DNA from: an uncultured Eubacteriales bacterium | Lineage (GTDB): Bacteria; Bacillota; Clostridia; Christensenellales; Aristaeellaceae | NCBI GenBank assembly: GCA_900318145.1 | Contig: ONJM01000015.1 | Location: 1-60,173, forward strand | DNA: 60,173 nucleotides | Direction of reading: 5' to 3' | Shown: piece by piece, positions 53,524 through 60,173 of the stretch | Layout of the letters: every line of letters begins with the position of its first letter | Position numbering within the stretch: position 1 is the first letter of the stretch | The notes under the pieces: model-generated | What the model saw: only the letters and a program-made list of their open reading frames with translations | Databases searched by the model: none | What the model was told of the DNA's origin: nothing | Translations under genes and position numbers: made by a program

Positions 53524-55063
53524 CGAGATCGCAATCCGTGAAAACCTGCGGAACTCATTTCCGTGGGAAGCGAAAGGTTATCAGCTGATCGGCGAGGCGC
53601 CGGACGGGGAAATGGCCCTGCCCATGCTCCGCGATCTGAACGCGGACATCCTGCTGACAGATATCCGGATGCCTTTTATGGACGGAATCAGGCTCTGCGA
53701 GGAAGTGCAGCGGACAATGCCCTGGGTGGAAAGAATCATCCTGTCCGGCTATGACGATTTCACCTACGCCCGGAAAGCGATCTCGCTGGGTGTAAAGGAA
53801 TATCTGCTGAAACCGGTAACCGCGGAGGAACTGGAAGCGGCGCTGAACCGGGTCCGCAGCCAGATTGAGGAAAAACGGCGGGAACGGGAAAACCTGACGG
53901 CCCTGCGGGAACGCCTGACCTCCGGCAATCAGTTTCTGCGCGACAAACTGCTGATGACGCTCTTTACAGATGAAGGAAACCCGGAGGATGATGACGCACT
54001 GCTGAACCAGATGCGCAGCCTGGGAATCAATCTGTCCGCAAACTGCTACGCGGTGATCGACATATCCTTTGACGCCGAAGGGGAGGAGCGGCTTTCCTGC
54101 AGGAACGCCCTGTATTCGCTGGCTGAAATGAGCGGCGGCGGCGTGTTTGTCTGCAGCGCACCGAAAGGAGCCCGGGCTCTGGTACTGGGCGATAACCCGG
54201 GAGATACGGAGGAACGAGCCTATTCCTTCGCCAATTCAGCCATGCATCTGCCGGAACTGACAGAGAAGAAGAGACTGCTGATTTCCGTGGGTGATACGGT
54301 TTCTGATTATCATGAGATCCGCCAATCCATGAAAAGAGCGCGGCACGCGCGCCACCTGCAGGGGCCGGAAACAAACAAGGAACGGAAAATCATCGGCGTG
54401 GACGAAAAAACGAATCCGCAGCAGCTCCTCTCGGAAACGGAACTGAGCCCGCTGTACGAACGGCTGCAGTACGCTTCCTCCGGCAGCGTGGAAAGCATTC
54501 TGACGGAATATTCCGAAAAAATGGAGCCGTCCCTGGCGCTCGGATATCTGCGGGTCGCCGCGCTGCTTGCCGCACAGCATATTATTCAGGACGCGGGGGG
54601 CAACGCAAGGAACGAGCTGTCCGAAAAGCAGATTGAGGAAGCACTCCGCGCGGAAGGAAATGAAGGCTTCTCCCTCCTGGCGGAGCTGCTGAAAAAGGCG
54701 ATCGCCTACCGGGATCAGAACTGTGCCGGATACGGCGATTCCACGATCAGCCGGGCCAGGTCGTATTTGTCGGAAAACTACGCCAATCCGAACCTGATGC
54801 TGCAGGACGCCGCAAACGAAGTGCATCTGTCCCAGAGCCATTTTTCAACTGTTTTCTCCCAGGAAACAGGCCTTACGTTCACCCAGTATCTGACGGCGCT
54901 GCGCATCGGCAAGGCGAAAGAACTGCTGGAAGCGACGGAAATGCGTTCCTCCCAGATCGCTCTGGAAGTAGGCTATAATGATTCGCATTATTTCAGTTAT
55001 CTTTTCAAGAAAAATACAGGACTCACTCCGGGAGAATACAGGAAAAACAGCCGCAATAAATAA
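53498..55063 (+). CDS. AraC-type response regulator (YesN family)
   Basis: 521 residues. The receiver domain has VFLVDDE and the phosphorylated Asp55 in LLTDIRMP, then KPVT. A middle region of about 250 residues has no clear fold. The C-terminal AraC DNA-binding domain (about 420-515) has HLSQSHFSTVFSQETG and IALEVGYNDSHYFSYLFKKN, both helix-turn-helix halves complete. It overlaps the kinase by 26 bases; AGAGG lies 9 bases before the ATG at 53498. It probably activates the transporter operon that starts about 170 bases downstream. A terminator follows. Confidence 0.92.
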   Translation: MTKVFLVDDEIAIRENLRNSFPWEAKGYQLIGEAPDGEMALPMLRDLNADILLTDIRMPFMDGIRLCEEVQRTMPWVERIILSGYDDFTYARKAISLGVKEYLLKPVTAEELEAALNRVRSQIEEKRRERENLTALRERLTSGNQFLRDKLLMTLFTDEGNPEDDDALLNQMRSLGINLSANCYAVIDISFDAEGEERLSCRNALYSLAEMSGGGVFVCSAPKGARALVLGDNPGDTEERAYSFANSAMHLPELTEKKRLLISVGDTVSDYHEIRQSMKRARHARHLQGPETNKERKIIGVDEKTNPQQLLSETELSPLYERLQYASSGSVESILTEYSEKMEPSLALGYLRVAALLAAQHIIQDAGGNARNELSEKQIEEALRAEGNEGFSLLAELLKKAIAYRDQNCAGYGDSTISRARSYLSENYANPNLMLQDAANEVHLSQSHFSTVFSQETGLTFTQYLTALRIGKAKELLEATEMRSSQIALEVGYNDSHYFSYLFKKNTGLTPGEYRKNSRNK

Positions 55064-55147
55064 AAATGTACATGAGTAAAAATAAAACGAACCTTTTTTT
55101 CCGGAGCAGATGAAACATACGGAAAAAATTGAACCAAAATAAAAAGC

Positions 55148-55178
55148 CTCTGTATTTTCCGTACAGGGACTTTTTTTT
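55148..55178 (+). terminator. Terminator after the response regulator
   Basis: A short stem around CTGTA/TACAG (seven pairs with one G-T) is followed by AC and eight Ts (55171-55178). The T run merges into the TATAAT used by the next operon. Confidence 0.7.
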
Positions 55179-55183
55179 ATAAT
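55178..55183 (+). promoter_or_regulatory. -10 element for the sugar ABC operon
   Basis: TATAAT begins at the last T of the terminator tract, 48 bases before the binding-protein gene. The -35 position reads TTTTCC within the terminator loop, a poor match, which fits a promoter that needs the AraC-type activator. Confidence 0.45.
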
Positions 55184-55231
55184 ATTCTCAAAAGGCAGGA
55201 ATGCCAAAAAGAAAAAATGGAGGAAAAAACT

Positions 55232-56203
55232 ATGAAGAAACTGATCGCTCTGGTAATTGCTCTGGCGATGGTGCTCTGCACGGCTGCCGCTCTGGCGGAC
55301 GGGATCAAGGTCGGCATCATCAATCTGGATCCCGCCGAATCCGGATACCGTGAAGCTAACGTGAAAGACATGACAGACACCTTTACCGCTGAAAATGGCT
55401 ATGATGCTTCCTTCGTGACCGCCCCCACCGCTGACAAGCAGCTGGACGCCGCCCGCGGATTTATCACCGACGGTGTGAAGTACATCCTGGTTTCCGCTGC
55501 GGATGCTGATGGATGGGATGAAGTTCTTCAGGAAGCGAAAGATGCCGGTATCGGCGTGTTCCTTTTCGACCGTATGGTAAACGCTTCCCCCGACCTGTAC
55601 ACCGCTGCTGTCGTTTCCGACATGGCAAAGGAAGGCGAAACTGCTGTAGCGTGGCTGGAGAACCTTGGACTGGAAGAGTACAAGATTCTGCACATCAAGG
55701 GACAGCTGGGCAGTGCTGCGCAGCTGGGCCGTTCCGGCGCTCTGGATGCCAAGTGCGAAGCTGAAGCCAACTGGACCATCGTCCGTGAAGGTACCGGCGG
55801 AGACAGCTGGGATCCTGAAGAAGCCCGTAAGATCGCGCAGGCTGCTATCGACGCCGGTGAGGACTTCAACGTTATCTACGCTGAGAACGACGGTATGGCC
55901 AACGGCGCTGTGGAAGCTCTGGATGCCAAGGGAATCACCCATGGTGTAAATGGTGACGTTGTTGTCATGGGCTTTGACTGCAACAAGTGGGCGCTGCGGA
56001 AACTGCTGGCTGGCGAATGGAACTACGACGGACAGTGCAGCCCCTTCCAGGCCAAGCTGATTGATGAAATGATCAAGACCCTTGAAGCCGGCGGAACAAT
56101 TGAAGGCCTGAATGAACTCGGCCAGATCATCAATGTGGAAGTCGGTTTCGACGCCAAAACTATTACAGAAGCTGACATCGAAGCTTACGGACTGGGCGAA
56201 TAA
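55232..56203 (+). CDS. Sugar ABC transporter substrate-binding protein
   Basis: 323 residues. A signal peptide (LIALVIALAMVLCTAAALA) ends in ALA before DG; the only Cys is preceded by VL, which is not a lipobox, so it appears to be a freely secreted protein rather than a lipoprotein. The mature part is a type I periplasmic-binding protein: KVGIINLDPAESGYREAN, ADGWDEVLQEAKDAG, IYAENDGMANGAVEAL and VMGFDCN. This is the layout of the YtfQ / ribose-galactose family (CUT2). The start at 55232 has GGAGG 8 bases upstream; an ATG five codons earlier lacks one. It heads the transporter operon and is followed by a strong hairpin. Confidence 0.92.
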   Translation: MKKLIALVIALAMVLCTAAALADGIKVGIINLDPAESGYREANVKDMTDTFTAENGYDASFVTAPTADKQLDAARGFITDGVKYILVSAADADGWDEVLQEAKDAGIGVFLFDRMVNASPDLYTAAVVSDMAKEGETAVAWLENLGLEEYKILHIKGQLGSAAQLGRSGALDAKCEAEANWTIVREGTGGDSWDPEEARKIAQAAIDAGEDFNVIYAENDGMANGAVEALDAKGITHGVNGDVVVMGFDCNKWALRKLLAGEWNYDGQCSPFQAKLIDEMIKTLEAGGTIEGLNELGQIINVEVGFDAKTITEADIEAYGLGE

Positions 56204-56220
56204 CTCGGATATACATTCAG

Positions 56221-56270
56221 GCGCGGTATGAACAAACGGTAAAGCGCGCGTTCATACCGCGCTTTCTTTG
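56221..56270 (+). terminator. Hairpin between binding-protein and ATPase genes
   Basis: A perfect 13-bp stem (56221-56233 with 56250-56262), a 16-base loop and a TTTCTTT tail. A partial terminator or stabiliser here would give more binding protein than membrane components, as in many sugar transport operons. Confidence 0.72.
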
Positions 56271-56313
56271 AAAGGCAGCAAGGCAGAAAGCGGTCGGGAA
56301 GGAGTTACCCTAC

Positions 56314-57867
56314 ATGGAGAATCAAACGGTCCTGGCAAAAGATCGTAATACCCCGCAGCAGGAAAACGACGTCGTACTGGCCATGCGCGGGATCAGTAAA
56401 TTTTTTCCGGGAACAATTGCGCTGAACAAAGTGGATTTTACCCTGCGCAAGGGGGAGATTCACGCGCTGATGGGTGAGAACGGAGCCGGGAAATCCACGC
56501 TGATCAAGGCGCTGACCGGAGTATATCCGAAGGATGAAGGCAAAATCTTTGTGGACGGTGCGGAGGGCGAGGTGCATATCCATTCTCCGCAGGATGCGCA
56601 GAATTTGGGGATCAGCACCGTGTATCAGGAGATTAACCTCTGTCCGAACCTGACCGTGGCGGAGAATATGTTCATCGGACGGACAAATCAGATCCGTGTG
56701 CATTGGAAGGAAAACGAAAAACGGGCGAACGAGATTCTGGAGAATCTCGGCATTCCCGCAAGGGCAAATCAGGAACTATCCCGCTGCTCACTGGCTGTAC
56801 AGCAGATGGTTGCGATTGCCCGCGCTGTCGATATGCAGTGCAAGGTGCTGATCCTGGACGAACCGACGTCCTCCCTGGATGAAAAGGAAGTGCAGATGCT
56901 GTTCGGACTGATGCGTGACCTGAAGAGCCGGGGGGTCGGCATCATTTTCGTAACCCATTTTCTGGAGCAGGTATACGAGGTCAGCGACCGGATTACGGTA
57001 CTCCGGAACGGTGAACTGGTCGGTGAATATCCGATCAGCGAACTGCCGCAGGTGGAGCTTGTGGCCAGGATGATGGGGAAGGATCTCAATGATCTGGCGG
57101 ACCTGGAGGAGATCGGCCAGAAGAAGACCGCGGGCGAAAAGCTGGTATATGAAGCGGAAAATCTGTCCAGTTCGGAGAGCCGGCCATTCAGCTTCCGAAT
57201 CATGGAAGGCGAAGTGAACGGTTTTACAGGCCTGCTGGGTTCCGGACGAAGCGAAAGCGTCCGGGCGATTTTCGGTGCGGACCGCGTTACGGGTGGCAAT
57301 GTGAAGGTCAAAGGGAAAAAGGTCAATATCACAAAACCGCATGACGCCATGAAAGCCGGCATCGGCTATCTGCCGGAGGACCGGAAACGGGACGGAATTA
57401 TCGCGGACCTGTCCGTGCGGGAGAACATCATCCTTGCCCTGCAGGTCATGAAGGGATTCTTCCATCCGATGAGCAAAAAGGAAACGGAACAGTTTGCGAG
57501 TGAATACATTGACGCACTGAAGATCAAGACAGCCAGCCAGGATACACCGGTGGGCAGCCTGTCCGGCGGGAACCAGCAGAAAGTGATTCTGGCGCGGTGG
57601 CTGCTGACGCATCCGGATTACCTGATTCTTGACGAGCCGACGCGCGGAATAGACGTCGGCACCAAACTGGAAATCCAGAAGCTGGTACTGAAACTGGCCG
57701 CGGAAGAAAACATGAGTATTACTTTCATTTCGTCCGAAATTGAGGAAATGCTCCGCACCTGCTCCCGGCTGATCGTTATGCGGGACCGGAACATCGTGGG
57801 CGAGCTTACAGGTGAGGATCTGAATCAGTCCTCTGTCATGAAAACAATAGCGGGAGGTGGACAGTAA
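56314..57867 (+). CDS. Sugar ABC transporter ATP-binding protein, two domains
   Basis: 517 residues with two fused ATPase domains, as in MglA, RbsA and YtfR. The first has Walker A GENGAGKST (near residue 54) and Walker B VLILDEPTS, with a degenerate signature (LSRCSLAVQQM). The second has a weakened Walker A (LLGSGRSE), the signature LSGGNQQKV and Walker B YLILDEPTRGIDVG. That asymmetry is normal for this family. AAGGAG lies 9 bases before the ATG. It energises the two permeases downstream. Confidence 0.95.
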   Translation: MENQTVLAKDRNTPQQENDVVLAMRGISKFFPGTIALNKVDFTLRKGEIHALMGENGAGKSTLIKALTGVYPKDEGKIFVDGAEGEVHIHSPQDAQNLGISTVYQEINLCPNLTVAENMFIGRTNQIRVHWKENEKRANEILENLGIPARANQELSRCSLAVQQMVAIARAVDMQCKVLILDEPTSSLDEKEVQMLFGLMRDLKSRGVGIIFVTHFLEQVYEVSDRITVLRNGELVGEYPISELPQVELVARMMGKDLNDLADLEEIGQKKTAGEKLVYEAENLSSSESRPFSFRIMEGEVNGFTGLLGSGRSESVRAIFGADRVTGGNVKVKGKKVNITKPHDAMKAGIGYLPEDRKRDGIIADLSVRENIILALQVMKGFFHPMSKKETEQFASEYIDALKIKTASQDTPVGSLSGGNQQKVILARWLLTHPDYLILDEPTRGIDVGTKLEIQKLVLKLAAEENMSITFISSEIEEMLRTCSRLIVMRDRNIVGELTGEDLNQSSVMKTIAGGGQ

Positions 57868-57868
57868 G

Positions 57869-58963
57869 ATGGTTCAGAAGGCATACGCCCGAAAGCGGAG
57901 GGATTTTTCCCAGCTTATCATTCCGCTGGCAGCGCTCGGTATCCTGATCCTTTTCAATCTGTTCAGAGGCATTGCTATCGGGGATTTGGGTTTTTTCAGC
58001 ATCGGTACCCGGGTCAATAACGACGGAAACACGGTATTGGCCGGCAATCTGATCAGCATTATCGACGACGCCAGCGCCCTGGCTATTATCGCCATGGGGA
58101 TGACGCTTGTTACTGCAGCCTGCGGCGGACAGGACATTTCCGTCGGCGCCGTGGGAGCCATTTCCGGCGCGGTCTTTGTGAAAGTGCTGGACGCTTTCGG
58201 ACTCGACAAAATTTCCGCCGGAAGTATTATTGTCGCCCTTCTTGCGGCTATCGCGGTCACGATTGTATTTACTCTCTTCAACGGAACGCTTGTTTCCGTT
58301 TTCAAGATCCAGCCGATGATTGCCACGCTGATTCTTTTCTCCTGCGGCCGTTCCATCGCGTATATGATTACCGGGAGTGCCACACCGCAGCTGAACGACA
58401 AGCTGATCAACGCCATCGGAAAAACTATTCCGGGTATCCCGATCCCGACGCCGATTTTTCTGGTGATTATTATGGCGCTGCTTCTTGCGCTGATTTTCAA
58501 AGTCACGAATCTGCGGCTGTATACGCAGACGGTGGGAATCAACCAGGGAGCCGCCAGGCTGAACGGCATCAATCCGATGATCATTAAACTCCTTTCGTTT
58601 GTGATCCTCGGCGTCTGCGTTTCCCTTGCTTCCATGATTCAGGTCTGCCGGCTGAACCAGCTGTCCCACAAGACGTTGTTGGACGCGATTGAGATGGACG
58701 CAATTCTTGCCGTGGCCATCGGCGGAAACAGCCTGGGCGGCGGTAAATTCCGCCTCTCCGGCACGATCCTCGGTTCGTATATTATCCTGATGCTCACCAA
58801 TACCCTGAACGACATGAGCGTAAAGCCGGAATCAATCAAGGCATATAAGGCAATCGTCATCATCATTATTGTGATTGCCGGTTCTCCCGCGGTGAAGGAA
58901 AAAATCTCAGCGCTTTGGAACAGAATGCACAGCGGTTCCCAAAAAGCGGTGACAGGGAGGTAA
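57869..58963 (+). CDS. Sugar ABC transporter permease (YtfT-like)
   Basis: 364 residues, about eight to ten membrane helices. The segment MTLVTAACGGQDISVGAVGAI is the family's conserved loop (xGGIDLSVGA type), and IGGNSLGGGKFRLSGTILG near the C-terminus is the cytoplasmic coupling region for the ATPase. It matches the CUT2 permease group (RbsC, YtfT). GGGAGGTGG lies 8 bases before the ATG at 57869, directly after the ATPase stop. Confidence 0.94.
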   Translation: MVQKAYARKRRDFSQLIIPLAALGILILFNLFRGIAIGDLGFFSIGTRVNNDGNTVLAGNLISIIDDASALAIIAMGMTLVTAACGGQDISVGAVGAISGAVFVKVLDAFGLDKISAGSIIVALLAAIAVTIVFTLFNGTLVSVFKIQPMIATLILFSCGRSIAYMITGSATPQLNDKLINAIGKTIPGIPIPTPIFLVIIMALLLALIFKVTNLRLYTQTVGINQGAARLNGINPMIIKLLSFVILGVCVSLASMIQVCRLNQLSHKTLLDAIEMDAILAVAIGGNSLGGGKFRLSGTILGSYIILMLTNTLNDMSVKPESIKAYKAIVIIIIVIAGSPAVKEKISALWNRMHSGSQKAVTGR

Positions 58964-58968
58964 AGGAT

Positions 58969-60027
58969 ATGACAGTGAAAAATCCTGAAAACACCGTCCG
59001 CAGACGGCCTCCGATGTCCAATACAAAACTGCTGATGCTTATTGCCATCGGGATCTTTGTTGCTATGTACGCCGCAGCAATGATTTTCATCGGAAAACGC
59101 TTTCTTTCACTCCAGGAGATCTTCAACCTGCTGAACAATAACGCTTATCTGATTATTCTCGGCTGCTCGCTGACCATTGTAATGATCGGCGGAGGAATCG
59201 ATATCAGTGTCGGCGGCGTTGTTTGCCTAACGGCCATGAGCTGCGCGAAGTTTCTGCAGACGTCGGGGATTGAGGGACCCGGAGGCGTGATTCTCTCCCT
59301 GCTGCTGGCGCTCGGTATCGGCCTTCTGTTCGGCTGCGAACAGGGCTTCCTGGTCAGCTATCTGGGTATCCAACCCTTTATTGTCACCCTGGCTGGTATG
59401 TTCCTGTCCCGCGGGGTCACCACCATGATCTCCAGCGAGAACGTACCGATCAAACATGAAGCTTTTCTGGAAATGAAGAAGTTTACCTTTCAGATTCCTG
59501 GTGTGTTCAAGCTGGAGCTCGGAGCCGCAATCGCTCTGCTGATCCTTGTGGGCATGTATCTGCTGCTGCGACATCACAAACTCGGCCGCAGTATTTATGC
59601 TCTGGGCGGAAACCAGCAGAGCGCGCTGATGCTTGGCATCAACGTGAAGCGTTCCCGGTTTTTCAGCTATATTATCAGCAGCGTGCTCGCTGCGCTGGCA
59701 GGATATGTTTTCATCATGCATGCATCCTCCGGCAAAACCAGTATCGGCCTCCGGAGTGAGATGGACGCGATCGCATCCGCCATTATCGGCGGTACGCTGC
59801 TGACAGGCGGTGTAGGCAATGTTTTCGGAACCTTCTTCGGGGTGATGATCCTGACTACAATCCAGGAGATCATGGCCGCCAGCAAAGTACAGGAATCCTA
59901 CTGGCAGGAGATCGCGAGCGGCGCCATGCTGGCTCTCTTTATTCTGATGCAGAGCGTGGTACTGGACCGGAGAGGAAAGAAGATGCAGCTTCCGTCCTGG
60001 CTGAAAATACAGCGAAAAAAAGAATAA
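58969..60027 (+). CDS. Sugar ABC transporter permease (YjfF-like)
   Basis: 352 residues, with a basic cytoplasmic N-terminus and about eight to ten membrane helices. It has MIGGGIDISVGGVVCL and IGGTLLTGGVGNVFGTFFG, the same conserved loops as the first permease but a different sequence. Two non-identical permeases with one two-domain ATPase is the YtfT/YjfF layout of the galactofuranose transporter. GGGAGG lies 8 bases before the ATG; the gap to the previous gene is 5 bases. A terminator and an intron follow. Confidence 0.94.
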   Translation: MTVKNPENTVRRRPPMSNTKLLMLIAIGIFVAMYAAAMIFIGKRFLSLQEIFNLLNNNAYLIILGCSLTIVMIGGGIDISVGGVVCLTAMSCAKFLQTSGIEGPGGVILSLLLALGIGLLFGCEQGFLVSYLGIQPFIVTLAGMFLSRGVTTMISSENVPIKHEAFLEMKKFTFQIPGVFKLELGAAIALLILVGMYLLLRHHKLGRSIYALGGNQQSALMLGINVKRSRFFSYIISSVLAALAGYVFIMHASSGKTSIGLRSEMDAIASAIIGGTLLTGGVGNVFGTFFGVMILTTIQEIMAASKVQESYWQEIASGAMLALFILMQSVVLDRRGKKMQLPSWLKIQRKKE

Positions 60028-60044
60028 AAAGTGATAAAATCATC

Positions 60045-60073
60045 AAGGAGCTGCCATGGAGGCAGCTCCTTTT
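60045..60073 (+). terminator. Terminator of the sugar ABC operon
   Basis: An 11-bp stem (60045-60055 with 60061-60071), a 5-base loop and a TTTT run. It ends the transporter operon and is the likely target of the intron just after it. Confidence 0.87.
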
Positions 60074-60077
60074 GATA

Positions 60078-60173
60078 GTGTGCCGGGCATGGCACAATTC
60101 TAGCGGGTGAAAGTCCCGCCACGGGTATTTACCGCCAAGTGTAGCGAACCGCAAGCTGCTGTTAGCAATGACA
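60078..60173 (+). mobile_element. Group II intron, 5' end (runs past the window)
   Basis: The sequence begins GTGTGCCGGGCATGGCAC, the conserved 5' end and first pairing of bacterial group II introns. Next comes GCGGGTGAAAGTCCCGC, a domain I hairpin whose shape (GGG-UGAAAGU-CCC) closely resembles the Oceanobacillus iheyensis class C intron. Only 96 bases are visible; the ribozyme domains and any reverse transcriptase lie outside. Its place 5 bases after a terminator T run is the classic site of class C introns, so that class is inferred. Confidence 0.85.

Noticed and set aside
56221-56270. Hairpin as a riboswitch for the ATPase gene
   Set aside because: It is a simple perfect stem with a T tail and no aptamer-like multi-branch structure.

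Overview
The window looks like chromosomal DNA from a Gram-positive Clostridia-type Firmicute of moderate GC. The evidence is AGGAGG-type ribosome binding sites, TTGACA/TATAAT promoters, a lipobox protein, an LCP-family protein, the dgt-dnaG-rpoD-trmK-nif3 and ackA-yceD-rpmF gene orders, and glycogen and plant-glycan metabolism. A gut or rumen commensal is a plausible inference; I cannot name a species. Coding density is very high. No gap exceeds about 175 bases, and I see no rRNA, tRNA or CRISPR array.

Layout. (1) 1-5.9 kb, plus strand: an envelope cluster with a 5'-truncated SH3b-repeat membrane protein, a 35-residue membrane peptide, a CapA-like protein that has lost its metal-site motifs, an unknown protein and an MBL-fold hydrolase. 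(2) 5.8-6.9 kb, minus strand: acpS and a glycerophosphodiester phosphodiesterase. (3) 7.1-11.5 kb: a MoxR / DUF58 / transglutaminase operon fired from a promoter interlocked with that of acpS. (4) 11.5-18.8 kb: phosphoglucomutase, a YesL-like membrane protein, a methyltransferase, Hsp33, a HEAT-repeat protein and a zinc-ribbon membrane protein. (5) 18.9-27.3 kb, minus strand: an LCP / zinc-ribbon / DUF3298-like surface operon, then ilvE, an unknown gene, an RluA-type pseudouridine synthase, a GH27 alpha-galactosidase and a small CxxC protein. (6) 27.4-36.7 kb: a COG2509 flavoprotein, tmcAL (minus), ackA, yceD-rpmF, valS, rsmH and rsmI. (7) 36.7-41.7 kb, minus strand: lacI-malQ-glgP, a maltodextrin/glycogen operon with a likely autoregulatory operator. 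(8) 41.7-48.0 kb, minus strand: dgt-dnaG-rpoD-trmK-nif3-zinc ribbon, the replication/transcription housekeeping operon. (9) 48.1-60.0 kb: an M16 peptidase, then a sugar-binding lipoprotein, a sensor kinase and an AraC-type response regulator, followed by a complete YtfQRT/YjfF-type sugar ABC transporter. (10) From 60078 to the edge: the first 96 bases of a group II intron, directly behind the transporter terminator.

The most interesting parts are four. The binding-protein/kinase/regulator set looks like a three-component sugar sensor controlling the adjacent transporter. The intron sits behind a terminator, as class C introns do. The LCP protein has an unrelated beta-rich insertion in its catalytic domain. 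The CapA-like protein has lost its metal-binding motifs. All functional calls rest on motif recognition by eye; no database search was run.
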